Shown here: piece after piece, positions 15,874-24,118 of the stretch
Position numbering within the stretch: the first letter of the stretch is position 1
How the letters are laid out: every line of letters begins with the position of its first letter
Assembly: GCF_000235505.1 (NCBI RefSeq)
Contig: NZ_JH379029.1
Coordinates: 571,798 to 635,797, forward strand
DNA length: 64,000 nucleotides
Reading direction: 5' to 3'
Source of the DNA: Hungatella hathewayi WAL-18680
Lineage (GTDB): Bacteria > Bacillota > Clostridia > Lachnospirales > Lachnospiraceae
Notes under the pieces: model-generated
Seen by the model: only the letters and a program-made list of their open reading frames with translations
The model's database searches: none
Told to the model about the DNA's origin: nothing
Position numbers and translations under genes: made by a program

Positions 15874-16119
15874 ATGGCAAATGTAAGTGAAGCTCAAATT
15901 GATAACCTGGTATCTTTGCTGGATGGATACGCCGAGGAAGGCGGACATCATCTGAATGTCAACGTATTTTCTAAAGAAACGCTGCTGGACGCTCAGGCCC
16001 ATCCTGAGAACTATCCTCAGCTGACAGTCCGGGTATCCGGATATGCGGTGAACTTTATCAAGCTGACGAAGGCACAGCAGGATGAGGTTATCTCCCGCAC
16101 GTTCCACACCGATATCTAA
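15874..16119 (+). CDS. Separate glycyl-radical subunit of pyruvate formate-lyase
   Basis: 81 aa with AAGGAGG before the ATG. Residues 9-81 correspond to the C-terminal domain of PflB and to the spare-part protein GrcA (YfiD): [26 protein letters not shown], then [11 protein letters not shown] with the radical Gly56 and the ending [14 protein letters not shown]. In full-length PFL this segment is covalently attached; here it is made from its own gene 14 bases after the preceding one, with no other copy of the domain on the core protein. GrcA in E. coli is about 127 aa and only replaces a damaged domain, whereas this is short and is the only radical domain of its operon, so it must act as an obligatory subunit. 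Confidence 0.9.
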   Translation: MANVSEAQIDNLVSLLDGYAEEGGHHLNVNVFSKETLLDAQAHPENYPQLTVRVSGYAVNFIKLTKAQQDEVISRTFHTDI

Positions 16120-16132
16120 AGAGTGACTGCTT

Positions 16133-16168
16133 AAGGACTGTCCCAAATGTACCGGGACAGTCCTTTTT
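16133..16168 (+). terminator. Strong terminator after the glycyl-radical subunit gene
   Basis: AAGGACTGTCCC, 9-base loop, GGGACAGTCCTT and TTTTT: a perfect 12-base stem. It separates the three lyase genes from the activating enzyme gene, so read-through or a separate weak promoter would give less activase than lyase. Confidence 0.9.
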
Positions 16169-16223
16169 ACCCGCTTGATACACGTTTCTTACACAGCCGC
16201 TAAAGAAAGGAAGGGATTCCCCT

Positions 16224-16982
16224 ATGTTGAAAGGTCATGTACATTCCATAGAAAGCTTCGGGACCGTGGACGGTCCCGGTATCCGCATGGTAGTCTTCTT
16301 AAAAGGCTGTCCCATGCGGTGCCTGTACTGCCACAACCCGGATACCTGGGAGATGGAGGGCGGCACCGACATGAGCGTGGAGGAGATTCTGCGTCAGTAT
16401 GAAGCCTCCAGGCATTTCTATACCAATGGCGGCATTACCGTTACCGGCGGGGAGCCCCTGATGCAGATAGACTTTGTCACCGAACTGTTCCAGACCGCCT
16501 CCCACCGGGGAATTCACACCTGCCTTGACACCTCAGGCATCACCTTTAACCCGGACAGTCCTGCTTCCATGGAGAAGATGGACAAGCTGATGACCGTCAC
16601 GGACCTGGTCATGCTGGATATCAAGCACATCAACCTGGAGGAGCACCGGAAGCTGACCGGCCAGTCCAACGAGCGCATCTTACAGTTTGCCCGCTATCTG
16701 GATGAGAAGCTGATTCCCGTCTGGATCCGCCACGTGGTGGTGCCGGGCATCACGGACAACCGGGATTACCTCTATCAGCTGGGAACCTTCATCGGCGGTC
16801 TTCACAACGTCAAAGCCCTGGATGTTCTGCCCTATCACGATATGGGAAAAATGAAATACGAAAACCTGGGGATCGACTACCCGCTGAACGACACACCGCC
16901 TCTCACCAAAGAGGAGGGAATCGAAGCACGAAAAGTCATATTAAGTGGTATCAGGGACAAGCGGTTAGGCAAAGCTAACTGA
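16224..16982 (+). CDS. pflA: Pyruvate formate-lyase activating enzyme (radical SAM)
   Basis: 252 aa, the usual length of PflA. The cluster motif is C29-x3-C33-x2-C36 (KGCPMRCLYCHNPDTW), followed by GGITVTGGEPLMQ (the GGE motif binding the SAM amino group) and the substrate-side HVVVPGITD. It uses SAM and an electron from ferredoxin or flavodoxin to abstract hydrogen from the radical glycine. It has only the core domain with no extra ferredoxin insert, typical of the PFL-AE branch. AAAGGAAGGG precedes the ATG. Its natural substrate here should be Gly56 of the separate 81-residue subunit rather than a domain on the core chain. Confidence 0.93.
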   Translation: MLKGHVHSIESFGTVDGPGIRMVVFLKGCPMRCLYCHNPDTWEMEGGTDMSVEEILRQYEASRHFYTNGGITVTGGEPLMQIDFVTELFQTASHRGIHTCLDTSGITFNPDSPASMEKMDKLMTVTDLVMLDIKHINLEEHRKLTGQSNERILQFARYLDEKLIPVWIRHVVVPGITDNRDYLYQLGTFIGGLHNVKALDVLPYHDMGKMKYENLGIDYPLNDTPPLTKEEGIEARKVILSGIRDKRLGKAN

Positions 16983-17087
16983 CATTGCTCTGAATTTTAA
17001 ACAATTGTCCTACATTTTCCACTTGAATATTTAAAGAAGATAGTATAAAATGATAGCAAATGTATAGAATATAAGGAGGTATTTATC

Positions 17088-17258
17088 ATGGCATATGTAA
17101 TTTCTGACGCTTGTGTATCCTGTGGTACTTGCGAAGGCGAGTGTCCAGTTAACGCTATTTCTGAGGGAGAAGGCCAGTACGTTATCGACGCTGATACCTG
17201 CATTTCCTGCGGAACCTGTGCAGGCGCATGCCCAACAGGCGCAATCTCTGAGGAATAA
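17088..17258 (+). CDS. 2[4Fe-4S] bacterial ferredoxin
   Basis: 56 aa, clostridial ferredoxin size. Two C-x2-C-x2-C-x3-C-P motifs are visible: CVSCGTCEGECP (residues 9-20) and CISCGTCAGACP (38-49). ATAAGGAGG is 7 bases upstream. The acidic composition and two clusters fit a low-potential electron carrier; in this spot it could reduce the activating enzyme, although clostridial ferredoxins also serve pyruvate:ferredoxin oxidoreductase and hydrogenase. It is followed at once by a hairpin, so it is monocistronic or the last gene after pflA. Confidence 0.95.
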   Translation: MAYVISDACVSCGTCEGECPVNAISEGEGQYVIDADTCISCGTCAGACPTGAISEE

Positions 17259-17276
17259 TTCATTCAGTAACTACAT

Positions 17277-17314
17277 AAATGCCTCTTCCTCAGTGGGAGA
17301 GGCATTTATTTTTT
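17277..17314 (+). terminator. Terminator after the ferredoxin gene
   Basis: AAATGCCTCT / AGAGGCATTT with the inner TCC/GGG also pairing, followed by ATTTTTT. Confidence 0.88.
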
Positions 17315-17350
17315 CAGGATTGCAATCATGTGTATTGGAGGCACTGCATT

Positions 17351-18076
17351 ATGAAGAAACCACTTATCGGTCTTACTCCGTCCCACAACACGGAGAATCA
17401 GGACATCAGCATGCGGCCTACCTACTTGAAGGCCTTAAAAGCCGCAGGAGCCATTCCGGTGGTTCTGCCGCTGGAGATACCAAGAGAAGATTTGGCGCAG
17501 CTTGTGGGCGTTTTGGATGGCTTTCTCTTTGTGGGCGGACCGGACGTACACCCCTTCCTGTTTGGGGAGGAAACCATTGACGGGTGCGGCAGCGTATCTC
17601 TCCAGAGAGATACCATGGAGCTGAACCTGCTCTCACTTGCCATCAGCGTCAGGAAACCAATCCTTGGAATCTGCCGGGGTATCCAGCTCATCAACATCGG
17701 TCTGGGCGGCACCATCTATCAGGATATCAAAAGCCAGTATCAGGTCGCTGCGCCTATCGCCCACGACCAGCCTTTTTATTATGACATCCCCTGCCACACC
17801 GTGAACGTGACGGTAGGAACCATGCTTTCCCGGATCACCGGACTTTTGGAGGGCGGCTCCATTCAGGTCAACAGTATGCACCACCAGTCGGTCAGAAATC
17901 TCGCCCCGGGCCTGGTCGCCTGTGGACACTCCCCGGATGGTCTCATAGAAGCCGTGGAGAAACCCGACTACCCCTTCCTGATGGCAGTCCAGTGGCACCC
18001 GGAGTACCTTTGGGAGAAGGACAACGCCGCGGCGCAGATATTCCGCACATTTGTGGATGCCTGCAAAACTATTTAG
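17351..18076 (+). CDS. Gamma-glutamyl-gamma-aminobutyrate hydrolase family protein (peptidase C26, class I amidotransferase fold)
   Basis: 241 aa. The catalytic cysteine C108 lies in GICRGIQLINIGLGG and the His-Glu pair H216/E218 in QWHPEY, the triad of class I glutamine amidotransferase-like hydrolases. FVGGPDVHP and SMHHQSV are typical of the PuuD/YvdE-like branch, which cleaves gamma-glutamyl amides. The substrate here is not given by context. ATG 17351 has GGAGG 10 bases upstream; a longer frame from 17279 would begin in the ferredoxin terminator and is rejected. Confidence 0.87.
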   Translation: MKKPLIGLTPSHNTENQDISMRPTYLKALKAAGAIPVVLPLEIPREDLAQLVGVLDGFLFVGGPDVHPFLFGEETIDGCGSVSLQRDTMELNLLSLAISVRKPILGICRGIQLINIGLGGTIYQDIKSQYQVAAPIAHDQPFYYDIPCHTVNVTVGTMLSRITGLLEGGSIQVNSMHHQSVRNLAPGLVACGHSPDGLIEAVEKPDYPFLMAVQWHPEYLWEKDNAAAQIFRTFVDACKTI

Positions 18077-18113
18077 CCTGAAAACGAATACATACGTCTG
18101 TCAGACGAGCGAA

Positions 18114-18146
18114 AAAGAGACTGCCGCTTCCCGCGACAGCCTCTTT
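18114..18146. terminator. Bidirectional hairpin between convergent genes
   Basis: AAAGAG...CTCTTT outer stem with inner CTG/CAG and CGC/GCG pairs around TTCC. It serves the C26 peptidase gene from the left and the ABC transporter operon from the right. Confidence 0.65.
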
Positions 18147-18157
18147 CCTTTTAAAGA

Positions 18158-18907
18158 TTACCACCATTTAATCAAATCCGTAACCTGGTTTCTCAAGTTT
18201 ACAAACGCCTCGGATGCGATATCCCTGGGCCTTGGCAAATCATTCATGATTTCTTTTTTAATCTTCGTGGGCTTGTTGGTGAGCACCAGTATCCGCTCTC
18301 CCAAGTACACCGCCTCCTCAATATTGTGGGTGATGAAAATCACCGTGGTCCCATTGCGTTTCCACAAATTTAACAGTTCATCCTCCAGCTTGAACCGCAG
18401 CTCGATATCCAGCTGCCCGTAAGGCTCGTCCATCAAAAGCAGCTCCGGCTCCGTGGCGAAGGCCCTGGCAATCACCACTCTCTGAAGCATGCTGGCCGAA
18501 AGCTGGTCCGGATAATAATTGCGGTACTTCGTCAATCCCACGATATCCAGATACTCATTCACTTTCTTATCGGTAATGTCCTTGTCCGTATGCTTAATCT
18601 CAAGCCCGAACCTGACATTTTCCTCCACCGTCAGCCACGGCATAGTGGAGTACTCCTGAAATATATAGGCAACACTGTGTTTGTTCAAGTCCACCGGCTC
18701 GTTGTTAATCAGAATCTCCCCCGCCGTCGGCTTGTACAGCTTTGTGAGACTGTTTAAAAATGTGGTCTTGCCACAGCCGGTAGGCCCCACAATACACAGG
18801 AACTCTCCCTTTTTTACATCAAAGGATATATCGTCCAACACCAGAAGGTCGTCAAATTTTTTGGTCAGATTCATAACCTTTACTTTTGTCTCTCTGTTTT
18901 CTCCCAT
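18158..18907 (-). CDS. ABC transporter ATPase, sulfonate/nitrate type, with an altered signature motif
   Basis: 249 aa. Walker A is GPTGCGKTT, the Q-loop is FQEYSTMPWLTV, Walker B is LLLMDEPYGQLD and the switch is THN. The signature that is normally LSGGQQQR reads LSASMLQR, so the two glycines that contact ATP of the partner are replaced. It is the second of two ATPase genes in the operon, and the other has a normal signature, so the pair may form a heterodimer with one degenerate site. AAGGAGG lies 5 bases before ATG 18907. Family members energise uptake of sulfonates, nitrate or related small anions. Confidence 0.85.
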   Translation of the reverse strand: MGENRETKVKVMNLTKKFDDLLVLDDISFDVKKGEFLCIVGPTGCGKTTFLNSLTKLYKPTAGEILINNEPVDLNKHSVAYIFQEYSTMPWLTVEENVRFGLEIKHTDKDITDKKVNEYLDIVGLTKYRNYYPDQLSASMLQRVVIARAFATEPELLLMDEPYGQLDIELRFKLEDELLNLWKRNGTTVIFITHNIEEAVYLGERILVLTNKPTKIKKEIMNDLPRPRDIASEAFVNLRNQVTDLIKWW

Positions 18908-18917
18908 GACATCCTCC

Positions 18918-19673
18918 TTATAGCGATTTATCCATATTTTCCGTAATCTCCTGGCGCAGGCGGAGGAATTCGGCATCCACATAGCTTCTGGGATGGGGCA
19001 AATCAATCACATACTCTTTCTTGATGACAGAAGGACAATTCGTCATCAGGATAATGCGGTCCGCCAAAAACAGCGCCTCCTCAATATTGTTGGTGACAAA
19101 CACCACCGTCCGCTTTTCTTTCTGCCAGATTCTCTGCAGTTCATCCTCCATCATGTATCTCGTCTGCGCGTCCAGATGGCCAAATGGCTCATCCATCAGC
19201 AGGATATCCGGGTTGTTGCTGTACGCTCTGGCAATCCCCACTCTCTGGCGCATCCCGCCGGATAACTGGGATGGAAAGCTCTTCTCAAACCCTTTTAACC
19301 CCACCAGCTCAATATAGTGGTCCGCCGTCTTCTTTCTCTCTTCCCTGCTCTTCCCACAAACCTTCGGGCCAAACTCCACATTTCCCATCACGGTCAGCCA
19401 TGGAAACAGCGCCGTCTTCTGGTAGACGACTCCCCGCTCCGGCGATGGCGCCGTCACCGTCTTGTCATGGTCAATAACTTCCCCTGTGGTCGGCATTTCC
19501 AGCCCAGCCAGGATGTTGAGCAGTGTCGTCTTTCCGCACTGTCCCGGCCCAAACAGTACCAGGAATTCATTTTTATGTACCTTGAAGTTGATATCTCCCA
19601 AAACCTGATGCTTCCCTGAGCCGTCAAAACTGTCATACTCTTTGGATACGTGATTGCACTGAAGCACGTCCAT
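18918..19673 (-). CDS. ABC transporter ATPase, SsuB/TauB/NrtD type
   Basis: 251 aa. Walker A is GPGQCGKTT, the Q-loop is YQKTALFPWLTV, the signature is LSGGMRQRV, Walker B is LLMDEPFGHLD, and the switch position reads TNN instead of THN (VTNNIEEAL), so the H-loop histidine is missing. With the next gene it supplies the two ATPases for an uptake system. ATG 19673 shares one base with the stop of the upstream permease (TGATG), which fixes the start. Confidence 0.87.
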   Translation of the reverse strand: MDVLQCNHVSKEYDSFDGSGKHQVLGDINFKVHKNEFLVLFGPGQCGKTTLLNILAGLEMPTTGEVIDHDKTVTAPSPERGVVYQKTALFPWLTVMGNVEFGPKVCGKSREERKKTADHYIELVGLKGFEKSFPSQLSGGMRQRVGIARAYSNNPDILLMDEPFGHLDAQTRYMMEDELQRIWQKEKRTVVFVTNNIEEALFLADRIILMTNCPSVIKKEYVIDLPHPRSYVDAEFLRLRQEITENMDKSL

Positions 19674-20470
19674 CACAGTCCCTGCTGCTGATTCCATATG
19701 CACAACCTCCCCTCCAGTTTTGCCATCGCTGTGGCCAGCACATATCCGACAATGCCGATTGCCAGCATGCCCACCATAATCTGAACCGTGTTACCGTTTG
19801 TCATTCCCATGACAATCAGCCAGCCTACGCCCTCATCGGAGCGCACCATCTCCGCGCCAACCACGGCCGACCAGCCGGCGGTGATGGCAATCTGAAGTCC
19901 CGCAAAGATATAGGGAACCGATGACGGCAGCACCACCCGGAAGAACACCTGACGCTCCGACGCCCCAAGCATTCTGGCTGCTCCTAAAAGCACCGGGTCC
20001 ACGTTCTTCGTCCCGTCATAGGTATTTACCGTTATAAAACAGAAGCAGCCCAGGAAAATGATGAAGAATTTACTCTGGTCTCCAAGCCCAAACCACAGGA
20101 TAGACATGGGAATCCAGGCCAGCGGCGGGATAGGCCGGATAAATTCAAAGATTGGTTTTATAATCGCTTCCACCGTCTTTGAGTACCCCATGGACACGCC
20201 CAGCGCAATCCCCGTCAACGTAGCTATGATAAATGCAACTCCCACCCGGTACAGACTCACGCCGATATGCACCGGCATAGTATATTTGCCAATCGGCACC
20301 GTAAAGCTGCTGATAAATTTCGTAATGATTTCCGATGCAGGCGGAAGAAACATTCCGGCTTTGGTAAAGCGGGATACCAGCTCCCATACAATCAAAAGGG
20401 ACGCAAATGCCACGACTGTCATGAATGCCGCCATGTGTTTCCGCATAAAACGCTCTGCCTTACTCTCCAT
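19673..20470 (-). CDS. ABC transporter permease, SsuC/TauC type
   Basis: 265 aa with about six membrane segments. The cytoplasmic coupling loop is MLGASERQVFFRVVLPSSVPYIFAGL, the EAA-type motif of BPD importers of sulfonate, nitrate or thiamine-precursor type. Its start is 1 base after the other permease gene and its stop overlaps the ATPase gene, so translation is tightly coupled. Confidence 0.88.
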   Translation of the reverse strand: MESKAERFMRKHMAAFMTVVAFASLLIVWELVSRFTKAGMFLPPASEIITKFISSFTVPIGKYTMPVHIGVSLYRVGVAFIIATLTGIALGVSMGYSKTVEAIIKPIFEFIRPIPPLAWIPMSILWFGLGDQSKFFIIFLGCFCFITVNTYDGTKNVDPVLLGAARMLGASERQVFFRVVLPSSVPYIFAGLQIAITAGWSAVVGAEMVRSDEGVGWLIVMGMTNGNTVQIMVGMLAIGIVGYVLATAMAKLEGRLCIWNQQQGL

Positions 20471-20471
20471 G

Positions 20472-21257
20472 TTAACGTCCCCCCTTCACATATTTGTTCT
20501 GAAGCTTTTCAAGAATTGCTGACAACAGATACCCAATCACTCCGATGGTAATCATACCAACCAGAATCACATCCGGCCGTCCAAGCATTCTGGCAACCTG
20601 AATCATGTAGCCTAACCCTCTGGTGGCCGCCAGCAGCTCCGCCGCCACAAGAGCCACCCAGGAGGACCCCAGCGCCAGCCGCAGTCCCGTAAATATCATG
20701 GGAAGGGCGGTAGGTATCGCGACTTTAAAAAGCATCTGCCGGTTGGACGCCCCGAAGGTCCTCGCCACCCACAGATGAACCTGTGTGGTCCGCTTAATCC
20801 CCGTATAGGAATTGATGGTGGCGCTGATGAAGGCCGCAAAGAAGATGATGCCCACCTTGGACCAGTAGCCGATTCCCAGCCACAGAATCATCAGCGGAAT
20901 CCAGGCCAGCGCCGGGATAGGCCGTATCACGTCAAACAACGGTTTCGCAAACATTTCAAACTTTCTGTTCCATGCCATGGCAATCCCTAAGGGGACACCA
21001 ATCACCACACCCACGATGTAGCCTCCAAGAGCTATCTTCATACTGGCCGCTATATGCTGGAGAAGGGTCGCTCCATCCGGATTGACCCCTCCTGTCAGTT
21101 TGTAGATAAATGTGTGAAACACCTTGGCCGGACTTGGAAGCATCATGGGAGATATCAGATGCAAAATATCTGTTGCCATTTCCCAGATAAACAGTACTGC
21201 CACAACAGAGCATACGGATATCAGGCGATATTTATACTTTGCAATTATCTCTTTCAT
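20472..21257 (-). CDS. ABC transporter permease, SsuC/TauC type (second copy)
   Basis: 261 aa, six predicted membrane segments and the coupling motif TFGASNRQMLFKVAIPTALPMIFTGL. It is clearly related to the neighbouring permease, so the channel is probably a heterodimer, in line with the two different ATPases. The gene starts 17 bases after the binding-protein gene. Confidence 0.88.
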   Translation of the reverse strand: MKEIIAKYKYRLISVCSVVAVLFIWEMATDILHLISPMMLPSPAKVFHTFIYKLTGGVNPDGATLLQHIAASMKIALGGYIVGVVIGVPLGIAMAWNRKFEMFAKPLFDVIRPIPALAWIPLMILWLGIGYWSKVGIIFFAAFISATINSYTGIKRTTQVHLWVARTFGASNRQMLFKVAIPTALPMIFTGLRLALGSSWVALVAAELLAATRGLGYMIQVARMLGRPDVILVGMITIGVIGYLLSAILEKLQNKYVKGGR

Positions 21258-21274
21258 CTGCCTGTCCTCCCCGG

Positions 21275-22372
21275 TTAATTTCCGCTTTTCACAAAATCAG
21301 ATACAATGTTGCTGTTGAATTTGTCAATCAACTCCGGTTCCAGCTGTCCAAGGCTGATGTAGAACTCACCCAGTTCTCTTGCAAAATTGCCCACTTCACG
21401 GTCCTTCCAGTCCTCCGCCGTGATAAAGCGCACTCTGCCCAAATCACTGACACAGCTCTCTCTGCTGGCCTCCGCGCCGGCATCCTTTAAAAAGTCCACC
21501 ATAAGGTCGGCCGCCATATCCGGGTCATCATTGAGGGCCTTGCATGCTTCCTTCACACAGTCGATGTACTTCTGCACCAGCTCCTGCTTGCCTTCCACTG
21601 CCTTCCTGTTCGCCACTACCATGTCCACATATCTGGTGCCCAAATCAGCCAGGTTGCCTACCTGTACCATACCGTCATCCACCGCCTCAAAAAACGTTGG
21701 AACATTCAATGCAACCGCGTCACACTGGTTGGCCTGAAGCGCCTGATAGGCCTGGGCCGTATCCATATTTACAATGTTGACGTCCGTAATGCCAAGTCCC
21801 AGCTTCTCCAGCCATTTTAACGTGGTAAAATGCTGTGCCGTTCCGATAGGCAGAAGAATCGTCGCGCCTTTTACGGTCTCCGGGTCGCCCAGCACATTGG
21901 GATAGGACGGATTATAGCCCTTTGCCTGGGCAATAGGAGAATCTGGTTTTACAAAAACGCCAAGTCCGTCCGTGGACTCCAGAACCTCGCCGATAATCAT
22001 CATATCGTAGTTTGCCACGCCAGTCACGGCCGCCGCTCCCATGGCTCCTACATCCCACAAATCGGCTGCCAGTGCTTCATTCATAGGCGCCCCCGTGGCA
22101 AACATGATGGTGTCCATCTTGAAGCCCGCCTTCTCATCCAGCTTGTTTTTCCTGATATATTCCGTAGGAAGACTTGTGATAAATGGCATCATGGCGACTC
22201 TCAGTGTTGGCAAATCTGCTGTGCCGGCATCTCCTCCTGCCGCCTCCGTTTTGGCGTCCTGTCCCTGTCCGGCGGTGCTCTGTGATGACGTTCCTGATGC
22301 CCCGCAGCCGGTTAACGCAAGCGCCAGACCGACTGCCGCCACTCTTTTTAATGCCTTCATTCCCTTTTTCAT
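21275..22372 (-). CDS. Lipoprotein substrate-binding protein of an NMT1/SsuA-type ABC importer
   Basis: 365 aa. Signal peptide with lipobox ALALTGC (lipidated C23), then a Ser/Gly/Ala linker and a two-lobed binding fold starting LPTLRVAMMPFITSLPTEYI. GATILLPIGTAQHFTTLKWLEKLGL and GQLEPELIDKF are typical of the sulfonate/nitrate/taurine group. The ligand cannot be read from sequence, but the adjacent sulfatase genes suggest a sulfated or sulfonated small molecule. ATG 22372 is fixed by GGAGGAG; an in-frame start 21 bases upstream has none. Confidence 0.85.
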   Translation of the reverse strand: MKKGMKALKRVAAVGLALALTGCGASGTSSQSTAGQGQDAKTEAAGGDAGTADLPTLRVAMMPFITSLPTEYIRKNKLDEKAGFKMDTIMFATGAPMNEALAADLWDVGAMGAAAVTGVANYDMMIIGEVLESTDGLGVFVKPDSPIAQAKGYNPSYPNVLGDPETVKGATILLPIGTAQHFTTLKWLEKLGLGITDVNIVNMDTAQAYQALQANQCDAVALNVPTFFEAVDDGMVQVGNLADLGTRYVDMVVANRKAVEGKQELVQKYIDCVKEACKALNDDPDMAADLMVDFLKDAGAEASRESCVSDLGRVRFITAEDWKDREVGNFARELGEFYISLGQLEPELIDKFNSNIVSDFVKSGN

Positions 22373-22600
22373 GTTGACTCCTCCTCTTCTCATTGCCTCT
22401 TCTCATTGTCATGTTCCAGGAAAACACAAAAACGTTTGACTTGCCGCAACCAACTCCGAACTTCCCGTGTTTTCCTTTTATGAGTTGATTATAAAGCAGC
22501 AAAGGAATCAATATTTTTCTGATATTTTACTTTTCTTTTGCTTTTTACAACAATTTAACATCTATTTGATTTCTGGCTTTCACTTATCTGACATTTGTTT
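22373..22600 (-). promoter_or_regulatory. Leader and promoter region of the ABC importer operon
   Basis: A TATAAT -10 box (minus strand, 22488-22493) lacks a -35, as expected of an activator-dependent promoter. Downstream, a perfect 9-base inverted repeat GGAAAACAC / GTGTTTTCC (22419-22427 with 22467-22475) encloses a 20-base element (22430-22449) that recurs upstream of the sulfatase operon. Confidence 0.5.
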
Positions 22601-24115
22601 TTATATTTTGACATCCCCGTCCTGAAAGCCGTACCGGATCAGCAGCTCCTCCGGACATTCGTTCTCTATCATCCGGGACTTCATCAGCACTTCCATCCGC
22701 ATTCTGGCCTTCTCATCCTGACATGGCCGTTCCTGGCATGGGTCCTGCTCTAAGTCAAACAGCATGGTCTCATACTCCGCCTGGGCTGGCAACTGTCTGC
22801 AGGGAATCTTCATAAGCGGCAGCCCTTTTGTGAAAGAAAATCCCTCTGCCAGCGTCATTTCCCCCAATTCCTCCGGCGGGATAAATGCCCGGCGGCCGCC
22901 GTGGCGGGTGGGCATCAGCGTATACTGATAAATCTCCTGCTCCCGGCAGACCGGACTCTTCATATAGACATAGCGCCCGTCCGTACAGTTCATCTGTCCG
23001 CCAAAAATGCCAAAAAGAGCCGCTTCCCTGACCGGCTTATCCTCCTTTATGACTCCCTGAAGCGGAATTCCCTCCATATGCTCCGGCCGTTCGATATCAA
23101 ACTGCTTCAATATGGTGGCGGGCAGATCGATGGTCTGCACCAGACTCTTCACATGTTTTCCCCTCTCCTGGCTCACCGGGTCCCAGATAAACAGCGGGAT
23201 TCTCGCCACCTCATTGTAGAAGGGGCAGTGGCATTTGGCCCACTGTCCATGCTCCGAGAGCAGAAAGCCGTGGTCCGTGTTGACTATCAGCATGGTGTCC
23301 TTCCACATATCATACCTGTCCATCAAATCCAGAATCTCACCCAGCTTTTCGTCGCACATGGCCAGCAGAGCCGCATATTCGCAGCGCAGATGGCGGATGA
23401 TTTCCGGGGTATCCTTATCGTCCACCTTTCGGTAATCCGGCCAGTCATAGATTGCCCCCTCGTAGTGGTGGGGCATTAGCTTCTGAAACCGTTCCTGGGA
23501 AAAAAACGGCTCATGGGGGTCAAAGGTCTCTATCTGGAGAAACCACTGGTCCGCTTCATGATTCGTCTCGATAAATTCCTTTCCCGCGTCAAAGGTCTGG
23601 CTCTGGGGCTGTAAACGTTCCTCCCCCATATACGTCCGGTTTATCAAATCCTGGGGCACCCAGTTGTGTTCCCAGCTGTCGTCCACGCCATCACAGCGGT
23701 TTTCATAGGCGGGAAGCTGCTCTCTGTAATTCACAACGCCCTTCCACGCATCCCCCTCCTGTCCCCGGAATCCCTCCCAGGTTCTGTATCTGGTATGATA
23801 GGTCGCCCCACCATCCTCAAAGTAGTGATAGTGGTCGGTGGCCAGATGGGAGTGGATGCCGTGATGATTCAGGATTTCCGGCATGGAATCATCGAAGGGC
23901 TCCAGCGGCCCCCAGCTTCTGTGCATAAAATTATAACGGCCGGTGTGCAGCTCCCGCCTGGCCGGCATGCAGGGCAGACTCCCCGCATAACAGTTGTCAA
24001 ACGTCACCGACCGCTCTGCCAGTCTGTTAAAATTCGGAGTTGCCGCCAGCCCTCCCCCGTAAGGCTCCAGCATGTTCCGATTCAATGAATCATACATTAC
24101 CATAATGACTCTCAT
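22601..24115 (-). CDS. Cysteine-type sulfatase (alkaline-phosphatase superfamily)
   Basis: 504 aa. The formylglycine motif C-x-P-x-R is C49-MPAR in SLPCMPARRELHTGR, so C49 must be oxidised to formylglycine, in anaerobes usually by a radical SAM maturase (none is seen in this window). Metal-binding MVMYDSLNRN and NTDHGFLLSEHGQW also match. There is no signal peptide, so it acts in the cytoplasm on imported sulfate esters. ATG 24115 has GGAGAGGGG upstream and begins right after the response regulator stop. It is the last gene of the sulfatase/two-component operon. Confidence 0.9.
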   Translation of the reverse strand: MRVIMVMYDSLNRNMLEPYGGGLAATPNFNRLAERSVTFDNCYAGSLPCMPARRELHTGRYNFMHRSWGPLEPFDDSMPEILNHHGIHSHLATDHYHYFEDGGATYHTRYRTWEGFRGQEGDAWKGVVNYREQLPAYENRCDGVDDSWEHNWVPQDLINRTYMGEERLQPQSQTFDAGKEFIETNHEADQWFLQIETFDPHEPFFSQERFQKLMPHHYEGAIYDWPDYRKVDDKDTPEIIRHLRCEYAALLAMCDEKLGEILDLMDRYDMWKDTMLIVNTDHGFLLSEHGQWAKCHCPFYNEVARIPLFIWDPVSQERGKHVKSLVQTIDLPATILKQFDIERPEHMEGIPLQGVIKEDKPVREAALFGIFGGQMNCTDGRYVYMKSPVCREQEIYQYTLMPTRHGGRRAFIPPEELGEMTLAEGFSFTKGLPLMKIPCRQLPAQAEYETMLFDLEQDPCQERPCQDEKARMRMEVLMKSRMIENECPEELLIRYGFQDGDVKI

Positions 24116-24118
24116 ATT

